A program made the translations under genes and the position numbers. Under the pieces are notes generated by a model that saw only the letters and a program-made list of their open reading frames with translations, did no database searches and was not told the DNA's origin. Shown piece after piece: positions 11,501 to 22,880 of a DNA stretch of 64,000 nt. How positions within the stretch are numbered: the stretch's first letter is position 1; the number at the start of each line of letters is the position of its first letter. Source of the DNA: Platycnemis pennipes (Eukaryota; Arthropoda; Insecta; Odonata; Platycnemididae); assembly GCA_933228895.1 (NCBI GenBank), contig OW121847.1:89321656-89385655 (forward strand), read 5' to 3'.

Positions 11501-12243
11501 TCTTGAAGAAATAACATTGAAATCCCAAAATTTGATACATCGAAACTATTTATTTCACCACCACCTTCTTCACGTTATGTTTTTGCTAAGCAATAAAATC
11601 AATCCTAAATTGAATAAAATTATGCTAATTTTTAGGCACTTCAGAGTGTTATTTCTTCGAGTTAGATAATGAAGGAGATCCAGTAGTAAAGATAGCAATC
11701 AACAGCTTGTTACAAGAAGATCCCTGGAAATTGTGAATTTATAACACCGTCTTATTCATTCAATATTCTCTTTAAGCTTTCAAAACAATGTATCCAATCC
11801 ATGACTGGTTATAATCAAACGCATCATATTAACTACGGCTTATGTAACTATCACTTGCTCAATTGCAGAACATTCCAACACTTAAATATTTTAATGCAAT
11901 TCTATTTTTTTCGGTGATAGATTTTATTTCGTAACTTTTCGTTTACGTCGCAATTTTTCATCTACATTTTACCAACCGAGTCACGGCAAAAAAACTGCTG
12001 AAGTGGGTAGGTCATGATTCGTGAAAAAAGAAATGCTTGGAGAAATGGTTAAAAAGAAAGACATTATATAGAGCTAATTAATATGCTTTGCTGGCTGTAG
12101 ATAGCACGTGTGATGAACGAGTCCTAGAAATCTTCGATTCCAGAGAGGATTTCCCTTTACTTTCACTGATATCCTGCTCCTGAAGAAGTGTGTAGCACTG
12201 AAAACATTGCATTCCTGGCAAACAATTATCACTCGGTGTAAAC
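8546..12243. other. Long unrecognised interval with CpG-richer patches
   Basis: No protein domain, tRNA or repeat terminus is recognised. Open frames of up to about 100 codons at 9.03-9.84 kb and 10.94-11.25 kb occur on both strands in CpG-richer DNA and look like shadows of composition. The patches at about 9300-9730 and 10840-11230 could be regulatory or decayed exons, but nothing proves this. GATATCG-type short motifs repeat at about 9970-10000. Confidence 0.4.
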
Positions 12244-12244
12244 T

Positions 12245-12320
12245 AGGGGTCCGCAAACTACGGCTTGCGAGAGGTATATGGCTCTTTGAATACGTGCAGA
12301 TGGTCCTTAAGGAACATTTT
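12245..12320 (+). mobile_element. hAT-like transposon terminal fragment
   Basis: AGGGGTCCGCAAACTACGGC, followed by a GCGAG-rich stretch and GGCTCTTTGAATACGTGCAG, resembles the widely seen hAT terminal consensus (CAGGGGTCsGCAAACTACGGC). Only one end is recognisable. I found no partner end or 8 bp duplication, so this is a truncated remnant or a solo end. Confidence 0.5.
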
Positions 12321-12393
12321 AGATGAAAATTGACATGACAGGGACGCTGAATAGGTATGTAAAAACACGCAAAGAAGTTGATGTGGCAATGCA

Positions 12394-12700
12394 TGGTGAC
12401 GAAACATGGACGCTAAGGAAACGATTAAAGAGGGTATGGAGAAATAAGATGGGTGGAAAGGAACATTAACGAGGAAGAACTGGGTATGGAACGGGAGCAG
12501 AAGAAGTTGACCGAGAAAATTAGAAGTCAGAATATGAGAGTGGAAAAGATTGTGGGGGCAGATGGTGTTTCTAGAAACGTAATAGACGGTATAATCATTG
12601 CGTAAGCGTAGAAGAAGAATTAGTAGGTTTTTTGACGGAATGATAAGAGACAGGCATTTGGAGTTAAAAAAGAACTCATCGGTAGGTGTATCCTGCTGAC
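12394..12700 (+). mobile_element. Possible decayed LINE 3' region
   Basis: In translation GDETWTLRKRLKR resembles the YGSETWTL-K segment found after the RT in RTE-like LINEs and relatives. Later bases (NEEEL-like and RRRRIS-like positions) are too decayed to align by eye. Its orientation matches the plus strand. This could be a different LINE family from the other RTE-like copies. Confidence 0.25.
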
Positions 12701-12999
12701 CACTTAGAGAACTGATAGAGCATTCAGAAGTATTTCGTGCACACCTTAGCCAGAAGAAACAATCGTCAATCTGAATTCACCTGAGAGTTGGATCTTAGTG
12801 GGTGCTTAGTGGATTGGGTGAATTTGAAGAGATAAATGATTTAGTACTTGTTGTCTAAAACCTCTCCCAGTAGCAAGAGGGACAAACTCGGACCATCTTA
12901 GCGTTTGGTATACATAGATCTATTTTGCAGCAATGGCCACGGTTGGTGTACGCTGCACCACCCTCTACTTCCCGAGGTTCGAGGTCTTTAACTCTCGCG

Positions 13000-13800
13000 C
13001 GAACCTAACTTTTCCTACGATCACGACTCCCATTCCGCCCCTTCCTCACTAGGCCACAACGTTCCCATCCCTTTCTTCCGCGTGCCCCGTTACTACGCAA
13101 GCCATTGCGTGCATTTCTCGTGCCATGCCCCTCCCGGGACGACGTAGCGGGCGTAGGAAAGCGGCGGAGTGGCGGCTGAAAAATAATTCCAAGGATGGAA
13201 GAAGAGAGATGGAGGGAAAATGTAAATAGGATAACAAAAGAACACCCCGACTTTCCCCTACCCCACCCCCCACCACAAAATACCCCCACACACCCACTCT
13301 CATTGACTTTCCATGCGTCCCCTGTGCCCCCCGCAATGTATATCTCCTCCCAACACCACACTACTCTCCCCCCCTCCTCTCTCAGGACCCCGGGTCCAAC
13401 CATTGTGCGGATGGTAGTAGCGGGGCGAGCGTGTGTCTCGGATGGCTTGAAACGAGAGCGAGCGACGGAGAGAAAGAGAGAGACTGAAGGGATGGAGAGA
13501 GAGAGAGAGAGAGAGAGAGAAGCACGGTCGAGTTATCTTCTCCAACACGAGCAAGAAGACGAAACGCATTCGTGTAAGGAAGGGTTTGGGTTGGGAGGGA
13601 CGCGATTTATGTTTTATTCTTGCTCCGAAAGGAGGATGGAAGGACTACGAAGGAAAGTGATGGAAAGAAAGGAAAGAAAGATTGAGGCTGAGAGAACGAT
13701 AGTGGAAGGGAGAGAGAAAGGAAGAGAGAGGGAGAGGTGTCTCCGTAAAATCTGTAAAGCGGTCACGGCCCAGATATCCCTAAAAATGCAAAATAAATAG
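13000..13800. repeat. Strand-skewed, low-complexity region with a (GA)n microsatellite
   Basis: The first half (about 13010-13400) is C/T-rich on the plus strand with CpG-rich patches, and the second half (about 13435-13745) is strongly purine-rich. A pure (GA)n run of about 26 bases sits at 13495-13520. Overlapping open frames of 130-200 codons on both strands are Arg/Glu/Lys- or Ser/Leu-rich and follow from the composition; I do not call them genes. Confidence 0.7.
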
Positions 13801-16800
13801 TGTTTATTCAGTCTGTATTCAGTCTATAGTCAGAAGGCTCAATGTAGCAGCATGCATGACCAAATGCTATAGCTTTAATGCACCTTGGCGAAAATTTTTG
13901 ATATAATTTAAAAAGCTTGCGCTTTAGGAGTAAATTTTGAAACGCATACTTCTCTATGCATACGGAAGATTTGCAATAATAACACTTCTAACTAATCTGA
14001 TTAAATTTTCAATGAAAGGAGATACACGGGAAGGAACGTTGGCAAATAAATAAATTGTCAACAAATTTGGTAGCAGCAAGCGAGAACATCATAAAACATC
14101 ATTAGGTATTTGTGGGATATCGTAGCATCCAAGAATTAGCAAAATATTTCACCAAAATATGAAAATAAATCAGTCAAACTACTGTTGCGAATGCGCTTCA
14201 GATAACGGTTCTATATTTCATATTTGGTTATTCCACCGAAAAAAGAAGCGGAAACCGTTTTTGCATATCGCAAACGATGAATCGCTTTTAAGATAAATTT
14301 ATCTCTTCACCATACCAAACTCTGAGCTTTACTTTCAATAAGCTTGCCCTAAAAATTGATCAAAACACAAGCCCCATATTCCTTCCGAGAAACCTCTCCA
14401 GACAAGACGGAACGAGGAAATATCCGGGTCGTGTATGGCTAAAGTGAGAACTGAATATCATCTACCTTTTTCAATATTTGAGAGAAGCGCGTAACGGAGA
14501 GGAAGAAATGCCAGGAACTGAAGTAAATGCAAAGAATGACTTGTGAAATTTAAATATGATATTACTATAAGAAAGCATCCATGAAAAATATTAAGGTCTA
14601 ATAGCTGATAGGTACTCGCTCCCATTTAAAGTACTGGAAAGAAGTTGTACTTTTCAGGCTAACTAAATTGTTTTTCAATGAATTTTTTTAACCATTCATA
14701 GCTTCCCTCAACACTGTCATATCTACTCATCAAGATAGGTCTTTTTATATCACAAAATTCTCTTTGAGCATTATGAGTCGTCCAGTAGTATGCGTCGAGA
14801 AAATTGTCCCTCTCACTTGCTTGTCCGTAGGGATTTAAGGGAACTATGCACTAAATGGAACCCACAAAAAAATCAAGATCCTCAGTTCTCTCAATATGTC
14901 CTCATTAAAGATATATTTTTATGCAGGTATACAGGTAGGTGTTCCTACTCTATTCAAGAGTTAAGCCTACCAAGTTGTAAAGGACTAAGAATAATGGCCA
15001 TGAGTTCTAATCACTTGAACAAAATTTCTTCCTCCCTCAGAAAGGGCTACTACTATTAGGACTACTACTGCTAGGAATTACAGCATATAATAAAAGGTGC
15101 GATGCTTTCATTACCTTTCCGTCTGCGCCCGTTAGGAGGGGTAATGATATAACAAGCACATAGACTCTATAAAAGCCCCCCTTCCTTCGATTCGCTTCCA
15201 TGATTCGACGGCACACAATAAGAACTTAAGACGGCGACCAGAGAAGAGCGGCGAACCAATAAAAGAAGGACGCTGGTAAGACATTAGAGGGAGATCAAAA
15301 CTAATGACGGGAAAGGCGGACTATGGAATGAGATGGTAAAAGAGGGAGACTAGGAAACGTGCCCTCTGATGGAAAGGAAATTCACATTAATGATTTGCAA
15401 AGATTTCGGCATCGTATTGAGAAAATAAGAGTCCTTTCTGAGGGAGGAAGAAGTTTTGTTCGAATTTTCAAATATAATCAGAATATATGTGCTTACCAGC
15501 CCCTTATGTGCAAATTAATTTTTTTCTCTAAATTTGGGAACAGGGAAGCTGTGATTAAAAAATTGGCATTTAAAAAGAAAAAACTCAAACAAAAGGCTTC
15601 TTATGCTTCAAACGTTATTAAATGAGTTTCCTGAGCCTAAATAAGTATGCATTGTTGCAATGTCTGTGTCGAACGGTTGAAGAAAAATTCTTGCAGGTTC
15701 TCATTCAGCCTATTAAACGACTACTAATAGCATTACCTATAAAACTAAAAATTATGAAGGTCTGCTATTCACGGCATACTTTGTCCTGGAATAATTAGAG
15801 CTGAACTACTCTTTGAGGATAAATTAAAAATAAACTTATAAGGTACGAGAGGTTAGGATAATACAGACGCATTATTTACAATGGCATGCACTATATTATT
15901 AACAACGAACAGTTCCTTGCATTCTACGTCACCATCCACGGGATACTTTCATTAATTAAAATGTACTTTAACGTTAAAGAAGGAAAACAATCAAAAAAAG
16001 GAAAACAATCAAAAAAAGAAGACATAGCTATTCACTCCAAAACCGAAGGAGGATCAGCAGCTAATCTAAGAAATACCAAAAACAAACTATGCCTAGCTTT
16101 TTTGTAATAAAGTATTGAAAGTGCACTTATTTTTACGCGAAAAGACCAAATGATGAGCATTTTCCTAGTTTATATTAACAAACTGCTGAGATGCACAACA
16201 ATATTCTTAATAATCACTCAGAAGCATAGCTTTATGATAAAAAAAACACCAAACTTGTTATTTATGGCACATCTATAATGCAGCCAATGAATAAAGATCA
16301 ATTCCTAACATGCTAGTGCGTTTTTTGAACAGTAATAACAAAAAGGTAGACCAGATAGAACCATGTTAATTTTTTAAGTCAAAGAAAACAAGTTCAAATT
16401 CAAATTGAGCGTAATGGAATGTAGAGCAACTTTCGCGATAAGGTTATTCAATTACCGTGTGCAAGTAGCTACGATAACGAGACCAATGGAAATTGCTGAG
16501 AGGAGAAAACAAGTATAAAGAAGGTATAAGACACTCACGTATGTGGAAGAGTCAATTAATGAAGGTCATTTACGTGTTTATGCGCTTTGTTTACATCGAG
16601 ATAAAATGGGACGTACTTCATCGATAGCCATTATATGAGATGGCATTTCAAAATAATACTAAAGATATTTATCACAGCTCGAAGAAATAAATAGGTCGAT
16701 ACCCATAGAAATCCAATCGGCTCTATAACTTAGGATAGAGATGAAAACTGTATATTGCCAAGATAGATATATCTGGGGACGAAATACAAAAATACTCTCG

Positions 16801-17980
16801 CTCGGTAAAATTGAATTTAAAAAGAAACTCGAGCAGCGCGTGTATCACCAAAGAAGCTCGATTAAGGAATGGAGATTACGGACGACAAATTGATATTTTT
16901 AAAAGGAAGTGAAATGTAAATAATGATATATCTAGAGAGATGGTAGGGGAAAAGGCAGTTAGCCGGATGATGGAATGAAAGAGCTAAATCATATTCCAGG
17001 CAAACCAAAATGAAGGAATAAAATGAAATAAAGTTAGAATCAAGGGCCGAGAAAAAAAAATATTTCTACACGTTAATGAAGAGCAAAATACATGTTCTTG
17101 AGCAGCAGAAGACGAATGACGAGGAAGGTACTAAAAGGAAACCCCACTAGGTGTAATACTATTTTATTATACCTACAACCACCCTTTATTGAACAATTCT
17201 TATTTGAAATCTACCTTTTAATTAATTACGTGTGTTGTTAAACGTCAAAACATGATTAAGAAGGTTTAACCCTAAATATGTATGTAAATTTCCTCAGCAG
17301 AAATATTATATATACGAGTCTATACAGCAGGTTTATCAAAATATTATATTATCTACATACACGATTTTTACGCCCGTAACCAAACAAGGTAATCACATTT
17401 AAAGCCCGGCATTAATCCATTGCCTGACGGAAAATATACATCTGTAGGTTAACTTTCTCACTTAAGATATTATAACACAATGGATGCAATGATTTTTTCA
17501 ACTGTTGAAAATGGCTGAATACTTAAAACTTAATGATGAAAATAAAATTCTGGACAGCTTATCTCCACCTAAGATATATTTTTTTTCTTAGAGTTAGCAA
17601 TACACTATATTTCAAGCACTTGAAGCATTTAAAAGCGCGTAGGCTCTTACGCTCGAAATATTTGTCTCAAGACTAAACAATAAAATACTAAAAAACAAGA
17701 ATAAGGAAAATGGTGAAAGGATATGAGAATCGATATGTCTGTTACATTATCCCTTCAATAAATGTCCGGGGCTGTAAATCGACATCTAAATTTCATTCAA
17801 CTCTGATTTCATAAAGGGCCATTTAAATTTCATAAAGGGCCATTCTGTTAAGCCTCAAAATTGCCTCAAAAACAACTTTCCCAAAGTCTGCCGCCGGAAA
17901 AGAATACAGTTGATAAATTCTAAGTAGTAATGACAATACAAAAAAATATAACGTAATTCTATTTATCACCCATACTCCAT
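13801..17980. other. Unrecognised AT-rich interval
   Basis: No gene or transposon end is seen in this interval. A two-copy 17 bp tandem repeat (GGAAAACAATCAAAAAA unit) sits at about 15978-16015, and a TATAAAAG motif at about 15168-15175 has no supported gene downstream. A further two-copy repeat of TTTCATAAAGGGCCATT lies at about 17807-17850, inside the same gene-free DNA. Confidence 0.4.
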
Positions 17981-18069
17981 TTTGACCCTTTGCAGACACC
18001 CTTTAAACCGCTCTGGGGATCATTTCACTCCGGACGCCGCCAAACGCGTGACGATAGGATATTAGATCG

Positions 18070-18357
18070 TTGCAGGCCTTTTTTATGGTAGATGGTAGGG
18101 TAGCGAGTAGGTCATGTAGTGGGGTTAATAACTTCTCGTTGCCAGTCACTTTACCGGCTAAATTTGATGAAATCAGTATTGAGCCTCAAAATAATTCATG
18201 CATGACCACAGCCCTCCCTTGTACCCTTAATAATAGCCGAGGTGAAAATATTTACGTAGCAGTAGCTAATTGCCGAAGTCTTAAAAACAAATTACCTCAG
18301 TTCCATAGCCTTATTCATACTACTGATGCAGATGTAATTATAGGAACTGAAAGATGA
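18070..18357 (+). pseudogene. Endonuclease N-terminal segment of the CR1-like LINE
   Basis: This 95-codon open segment ends ANCRSLKNKLPQFHSLI, DADVIIGTER, then a stop where the family normally continues (a TWL-type motif). The metal-binding Asn of the first block is present. Endonucleases of this class nick the target DNA to prime reverse transcription. The catalytic GGDFN block is about 250 bases further on in another frame (about 18603), so the domain is split by a stop and frameshifts. Confidence 0.75.
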
Positions 18358-18974
18358 CTGACAGATGACATTCCTGACTAAGAAATATTTCCCAAATATT
18401 TTTAAATATATAGAAAAGACAGACAACCCCTTGAAATGTGTTTGGTGTTCATTAATATGCCCTAAATCAAAACCAATTATAACATTTAATACGCGTCTAC
18501 GCATTTAATAGGCCTCCAAACAATGATGTTGACTCACTATTAGAGCTGGGAAAGCAGAGAAATTCTATAACGTCCCGTAACAGCCGGCGTAAAATAATAA
18601 TAGGTGGAGATTTCAATGAACCATCAATAGACTGGAGAAATTACCGCTTAAAAACTGGAGGGGACAAGGATATCTGTGAGACTATATTAGATGTAATCAC
18701 TAAAAACTCCCTACAACAAATTGCTATAGCACCTAATAGAAGGGATAACATTCTTGATTCACTGGCAACCAACAACCCACAACAAGTGATTAAGATTGAC
18801 ACCGTTGATGGAATCAGTGTCCACAGAGTTGTAACTGCAAAATTATCTCTAAAATTAGATAAAAATTTTAAACAAAAAGAAAAATTTATATTTTTAAAAG
18901 AGCAGACTTAATTAACTTTAAAATATAATTTTGAGATTCCTTATCGGATTTTAAAAATTCTTCCATAAACTTGT

Positions 18975-20940
18975 ATGGAGGGTTTATGGAAGTCGTTCAT
19001 TAATATCATACGCTCTGGCATCAATAGATATATCTCTAGTCAATTTAAAAAAGAAAGCTCTGAACCTAGGTGGTACAATGCCGAAGAGAGAAAATCCCTG
19101 AGACGGCAGCGAATGTGTCAGGCAAAAATGAAAAGAATTAGTAAATATATGCCCACTGATGAGCGTAATGTAATAATTGAAAACTATAAAATTTCAAAAT
19201 CCACTGCAAAGCACTCTTCGTCAAAAGAAAGAGGTCAAAAGAAAAACACTTGGGGAGCAATTGAAGGAAAATTCAAAAGTCTTCTGGTCGTACGCAAGAG
19301 AAGTGCAAAGCCATAAGTCTGCCGTCCATTTACTTAAAAATGATAAGGGTGAAATGGTCACAAACACTATTGACAAAGTTAACTTGATGAATTCCTTCTT
19401 CCAAACCGTTTTTAACCCCCCTTCCGGAAATTCAACTATCGTGTTACCTGAACTCTTTCAGCGAATGATGCAGCCAATTAAAATTTCCTGTAACGGTATT
19501 GAAAAGTTACTTAAAGATATAAGCCCCGACAAATATCCTGACGCTTATCAAATTCCCTCCCACGTATACATACAGAGAGTTTGCTTCCAAAATTTCCCTC
19601 TACCTTGAAATAGTATTTAATAAATCCCTTACCGAACACGTCGTACCGATGTATTGGAAAGCAGCCGATGTAACACCCATTTTTAAAAGTGGTAATAGGG
19701 AGCAGCAATCAAACTACCGACCTATAACCCTCAAATCCATTTCATGCGAAGTCCTGGGAATTATAATTGTCAGTTCAGTCATGGGGCACCTAGATAGCCA
19801 GAATTTATTGTCCAATGTTCAGCATGGTTTCCGGAAGAGTAGATCATGTGAAACTCAACTTGCTCTCTTTTCCCACGATATTTTAGTTTCTGGGAAAAAT
19901 AATATTCCAGCGGATGCAGATATTTCTCGATTTCAAGAAAGCTTTTGACAAGGTGTCTCATACCAAACTAATTTTGAAATTAAAATCTTATGGGTTAGAC
20001 AGTAATATTATATCACAGATAAATGATTTCCTACATAATCGGGTACAAAGGGTTGTTTTGGATGGTACTACCTCCCCGGCAATTGAAGTCAATTCTGGTG
20101 TCCCACAAGGTAGTGTAATAGGTCCACTCCTGTTCCTACTGTTCATAAATGATATCAATATGGTGCTAAAAAGTAAGCTTCGTCTACTTTCCGATGACGC
20201 AATAGTGTACAGGGAAATTCTATGCCCAAATCATAGAGAATATTTAAATGATGACCTACAAGCGATTGATAAATGGCGTGATACAAGGCAGTTAGAATTA
20301 ATTTTTTTTTAATGTGCAGTAATGAATTTTTGGAAAAAGAATTGTTCTCCTCCTAGCACGTACAAAATAAGTATCTAATACTGAATTAACAAACGTGGAA
20401 TCCATCAAATATCTAGGAATAAGATTGACACATGATCTTTCCTGGGGTAAAAACATACGTGAAATAATGGGTCAAGCTAATCGTAGACTGGGATTCATCA
20501 AAAGAGTACTGGGTAAATGTGACGATCATGTACGAGAAATCAGCTACTTTTCCCTTGATAGACCTCATTTGGAATATTCTGCCAGTATATGGGATCCCTA
20601 CAAAATCGGTCTAAATAACGAACGTTAACGTGTGCAGCGAAGTTCGGCAAGATTTGTAAAGGGATGGTATGATAACCTTACTAGCGTAACCAGTCTATTA
20701 AATGAATTAAATTGGGAATCATTGTCAGATCGCAGGTTGAAATTAAGACTTAATCTCTTAAACAAGTTCCAAGACCATATTTTCAGTGATGATGTTAAAA
20801 ATATTTTACGAACCCTAACTTACAACGGTAGACTGGACCAAAATTACAAAATTAGAGAAATTGATAGCCAAACTGACAGATCAAAATGTCCTCTTTTCCT
20901 CGTACAATCGTCCTCGTTCCCTCATAGTGCTTTCATCTAA
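18975..20940 (+). pseudogene. Reverse transcriptase region of the CR1-like LINE (fragmented)
   Basis: The RT is spread over open segments at 18975-19316, 19177-19608, 19649-19948, 19914-20312, 20395-20628 and 20632-20940. Visible blocks are YWKAADVTPIFKSG and NYRPITL (19.65-19.73 kb), QHGFRKSRSCETQL, LDFKKAFDKVSH at about 19926 (first catalytic Asp), SGVPQGSVIGPLLF at about 20094, and LLSDDAIVY at about 20184. In the last, the usual FADD has become LSDD but the Asp pair is kept. The thumb region includes GIRLTHDLSWGK and SARFVKGWYDN. Frame breaks make it non-functional. Confidence 0.85.
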
Positions 20941-21031
20941 CGTCTAAAAGGAGAAAGAAAACTAAAAAAGGCTAAAGCCAAGAGATAAAAAAATAATGGT
21001 ACAGATTATAAGTGGAACAGAATTTAATCGC
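20925..21031 (+). repeat. Direct repeat Y, copy 1 (inserted in the LINE 3' region)
   Basis: The segment running from AGTGCTTTCATCTAACGT to GTGGAACAGAATTTAAT recurs at 21641-21790. The related LINE at 48 kb lacks it between its CTCGTAC and ATATGAATA positions, so it looks inserted here. No inverted ends are obvious. Confidence 0.65.
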
Positions 21032-21235
21032 GGTATATATGAATAGCGGTAAATATGTCCAATACTAGTGGATCAATCCATAGCATAGGTAGTTGCATGT
21101 TGATATAAGTACTTGAAGGTAAGCCATCTAACAGCACGTTTTTACATGCTTACTTTGCTATTTTTATCTTTTTAAATAGTGAAGTTTAGACTAATATGTT
21201 AGTACTAATCCTTTTAAATGCATATATATGATATG

Positions 21236-21315
21236 CAGTGCATGTTTGGTGAGAATTTACCCCCTGCCACAAACCTTTATGGTGGCTTGCAGGGTATGTG
21301 GATGTAGATGTATAT
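21236..21315 (+). ncRNA. LINE 3' tail hairpin and ATGTAGATG simple tail
   Basis: The block GCATGTTTGGTGAGAA is followed by CCTGCCACAAACC-TTTAT-GGTGGCTTGCAGG, a stem with an internal loop, then ATGTGGATGTAGATGTAT. The same block ends at least six other copies in this window. In CR1-type LINEs the 3' hairpin of the RNA and the short tandem tail are what the RT recognises; that role is inferred here. Confidence 0.65.
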
Positions 21316-21640
21316 GAGATTGACCAAAGTAATTGTTGCCGACAAGGTACGCTGACACCATTAGTTGCAAAAATTGCGAAATAATCTATCAAAACTTCTG
21401 TTTTCCGCATTTGGGGGCAGTTACATGAAATTTAACAATTGGTACATTTAATGTGCATTCAGATTCACTTTTTCCCTCAATTTCTGGGTCTTTTTCACTG
21501 TCGCAAAGTATTTTCACAAATTTAACGCGGTATTTTGTGCACATCAGGAAAACAATCAATTAATACCATCGAATTAAAGTAATGATATTCCAGGAAAAAA
21601 CCGCTCAGATGATGAAGTTACCACAAATTTTTGCTAGTGC

Positions 21641-21790
21641 TTTGATCTAACGTTTAATTGTTTAAACCTAAATTTAAAAAGACAGGCTCGTATGGCTTAA
21701 CTCCGCAAAAAGAGAAAGAAAACTAAAAATGACTAAAGCCGTGAGATAAAAATAATGGTACAGATTATTAGTGGAACAGAATTTAATAGG
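21641..21790 (+). repeat. Direct repeat Y, copy 2
   Basis: This repeats the 20925-21031 sequence outside the LINE, with about 45 extra bases after CTAACGTTTAATTG. The shared AAGAGAAAGAAAACTAAAAA and ATAATGGTACAGATTAT blocks keep their order and orientation. Confidence 0.65.
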
Positions 21791-22604
21791 ATTTCCCATT
21801 AAGAAAACAATTTTTTGGCAACCACTGAGTTCTTAGAATAAAATTATTAACGTGTATAACGTGACAGCTTGCATTGCGTCGTGATTATCTACTGGAGATC
21901 ATTCCTTTGAAAAGATGAGATACACAAAATATGCTTTACGACAAATTCATTACGTATACAAACCACCACTGCCATCAGAGGGGAATACTAAATGCTTGTA
22001 TAGAAAAACCTGAATCCTATGTACATCCAAAGCATTTAAAATATGAAAATAACAGAACAAATATATTATCTCCCTTATTTCCAAAAATTACCGGAATTTA
22101 ATTCCAGGGCCCGAGAGACAAGTGGAGCATGTTGTATCCAATTAAATTGAATAACAATGGCAAGAAAAACTCGTTCTTGTTATCAATGCTCTTCATCTGC
22201 ATTCAATGCTGTTGTTTACGCCAATTACGCCAAATAATCAGCATTGAGAAATTAAAAAAACTGTAACCAAACTACGAACTGACGCTCCGTTTCGGTATAT
22301 ATTGCAGTTAATCCAGGGTTAAACAATGGCGTTATCAGTGATGATTGGTCCTACAGATGACCAGTTGCGTACATTCACAGCAGATTAAAAGATGGGCGCT
22401 AATTTAGAAAATTAATATATCTTAAAAATGTTGAAATCACGCAATCTGGATTAAAAATCTTCACGGATTAGAGCTGTCGCTACAGAAACTTAGAGGATCG
22501 TAAAAATGTGATGTTATCAAAAATATCAAGGCATCCGTAATAAATGAATGGAGAGTGTCATTCATGAAAGATGTATAAGATTTCAAATCCTACTTTAGGA
22601 GATA
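21791..22604. other. Unrecognised AT-rich interval
   Basis: No gene, RNA or element end is recognised. Confidence 0.4.
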
Positions 22605-22880
22605 GGGTTGGTGCGATAGATAATCTGTTGACTTCCCATCTCGAGGGCCAGGGTTCAAATCGCGAATGAGGCAGAGATTTCATCGGTACACCCGTCCTCA
22701 CTTATATACTATGTGTAGTGCACTTCGAGTACGGACCTCCATCAAAGGACGATACGTTAAACCGTTTACCCAAAGTCGCCTTCCGTAGAGAGTAAGCTAA
22801 TGCGGACGCCGGGTTTCTCTCCACCCTTCCTCCATTCCCTGAAAAGTCCTACCCTCATAAAATAATTCTCCTATCCTAAA
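22605..22880 (+). mobile_element. tRNA-derived SINE, copy S2
   Basis: The plus-strand head GGGTTGGTGCGATAGATAATC is box A-like, and CAGGGTTCAAATCGCG at about 22651 is box B-like. The body has GATACGTTAAACCG (about 22752), GACGCCGGGTTTCTC, and a CCACCCTTCCTCCATTCCC end, matching the body of the minus-strand SINE at 5.5 kb. The target duplication is not identified. Confidence 0.65.

Larger units (their letters stand above)
18070..21315 (+). mobile_element. CR1-like LINE, subfamily A, copy 1 (longest element in the window)
   Basis: Plus-strand pieces give, in order: an apurinic-type endonuclease start (VAVANCRSLKNKLPQF at about 18255, then DADVIIG), an endonuclease core GGDFNEPSIDW at about 18603, a linker, a full RT (19.2-20.3 kb), a C-terminal thumb region (20.4-20.9 kb), a 3' untranslated region, and the hairpin plus ATGTAGATG tail ending at about 21315. 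Many stops and frameshifts split the frame. The placement in the CR1/Jockey group is from motif style. A 100-plus bp insertion relative to the copy at 48 kb lies within its 3' part. Its true 5' end is not seen. Confidence 0.85.

Noticed and set aside
13195..13800. 201-codon open frame in the purine-rich region
   Set aside because: It is Arg/Glu/Lys-rich because the DNA is GA-rich, and overlapping frames on the other strand are equally open; no domain.
15168..15175. TATAAAAG core promoter
   Set aside because: No coding sequence, exon or repeat start is supported downstream, and the motif is expected by chance in AT-rich DNA.
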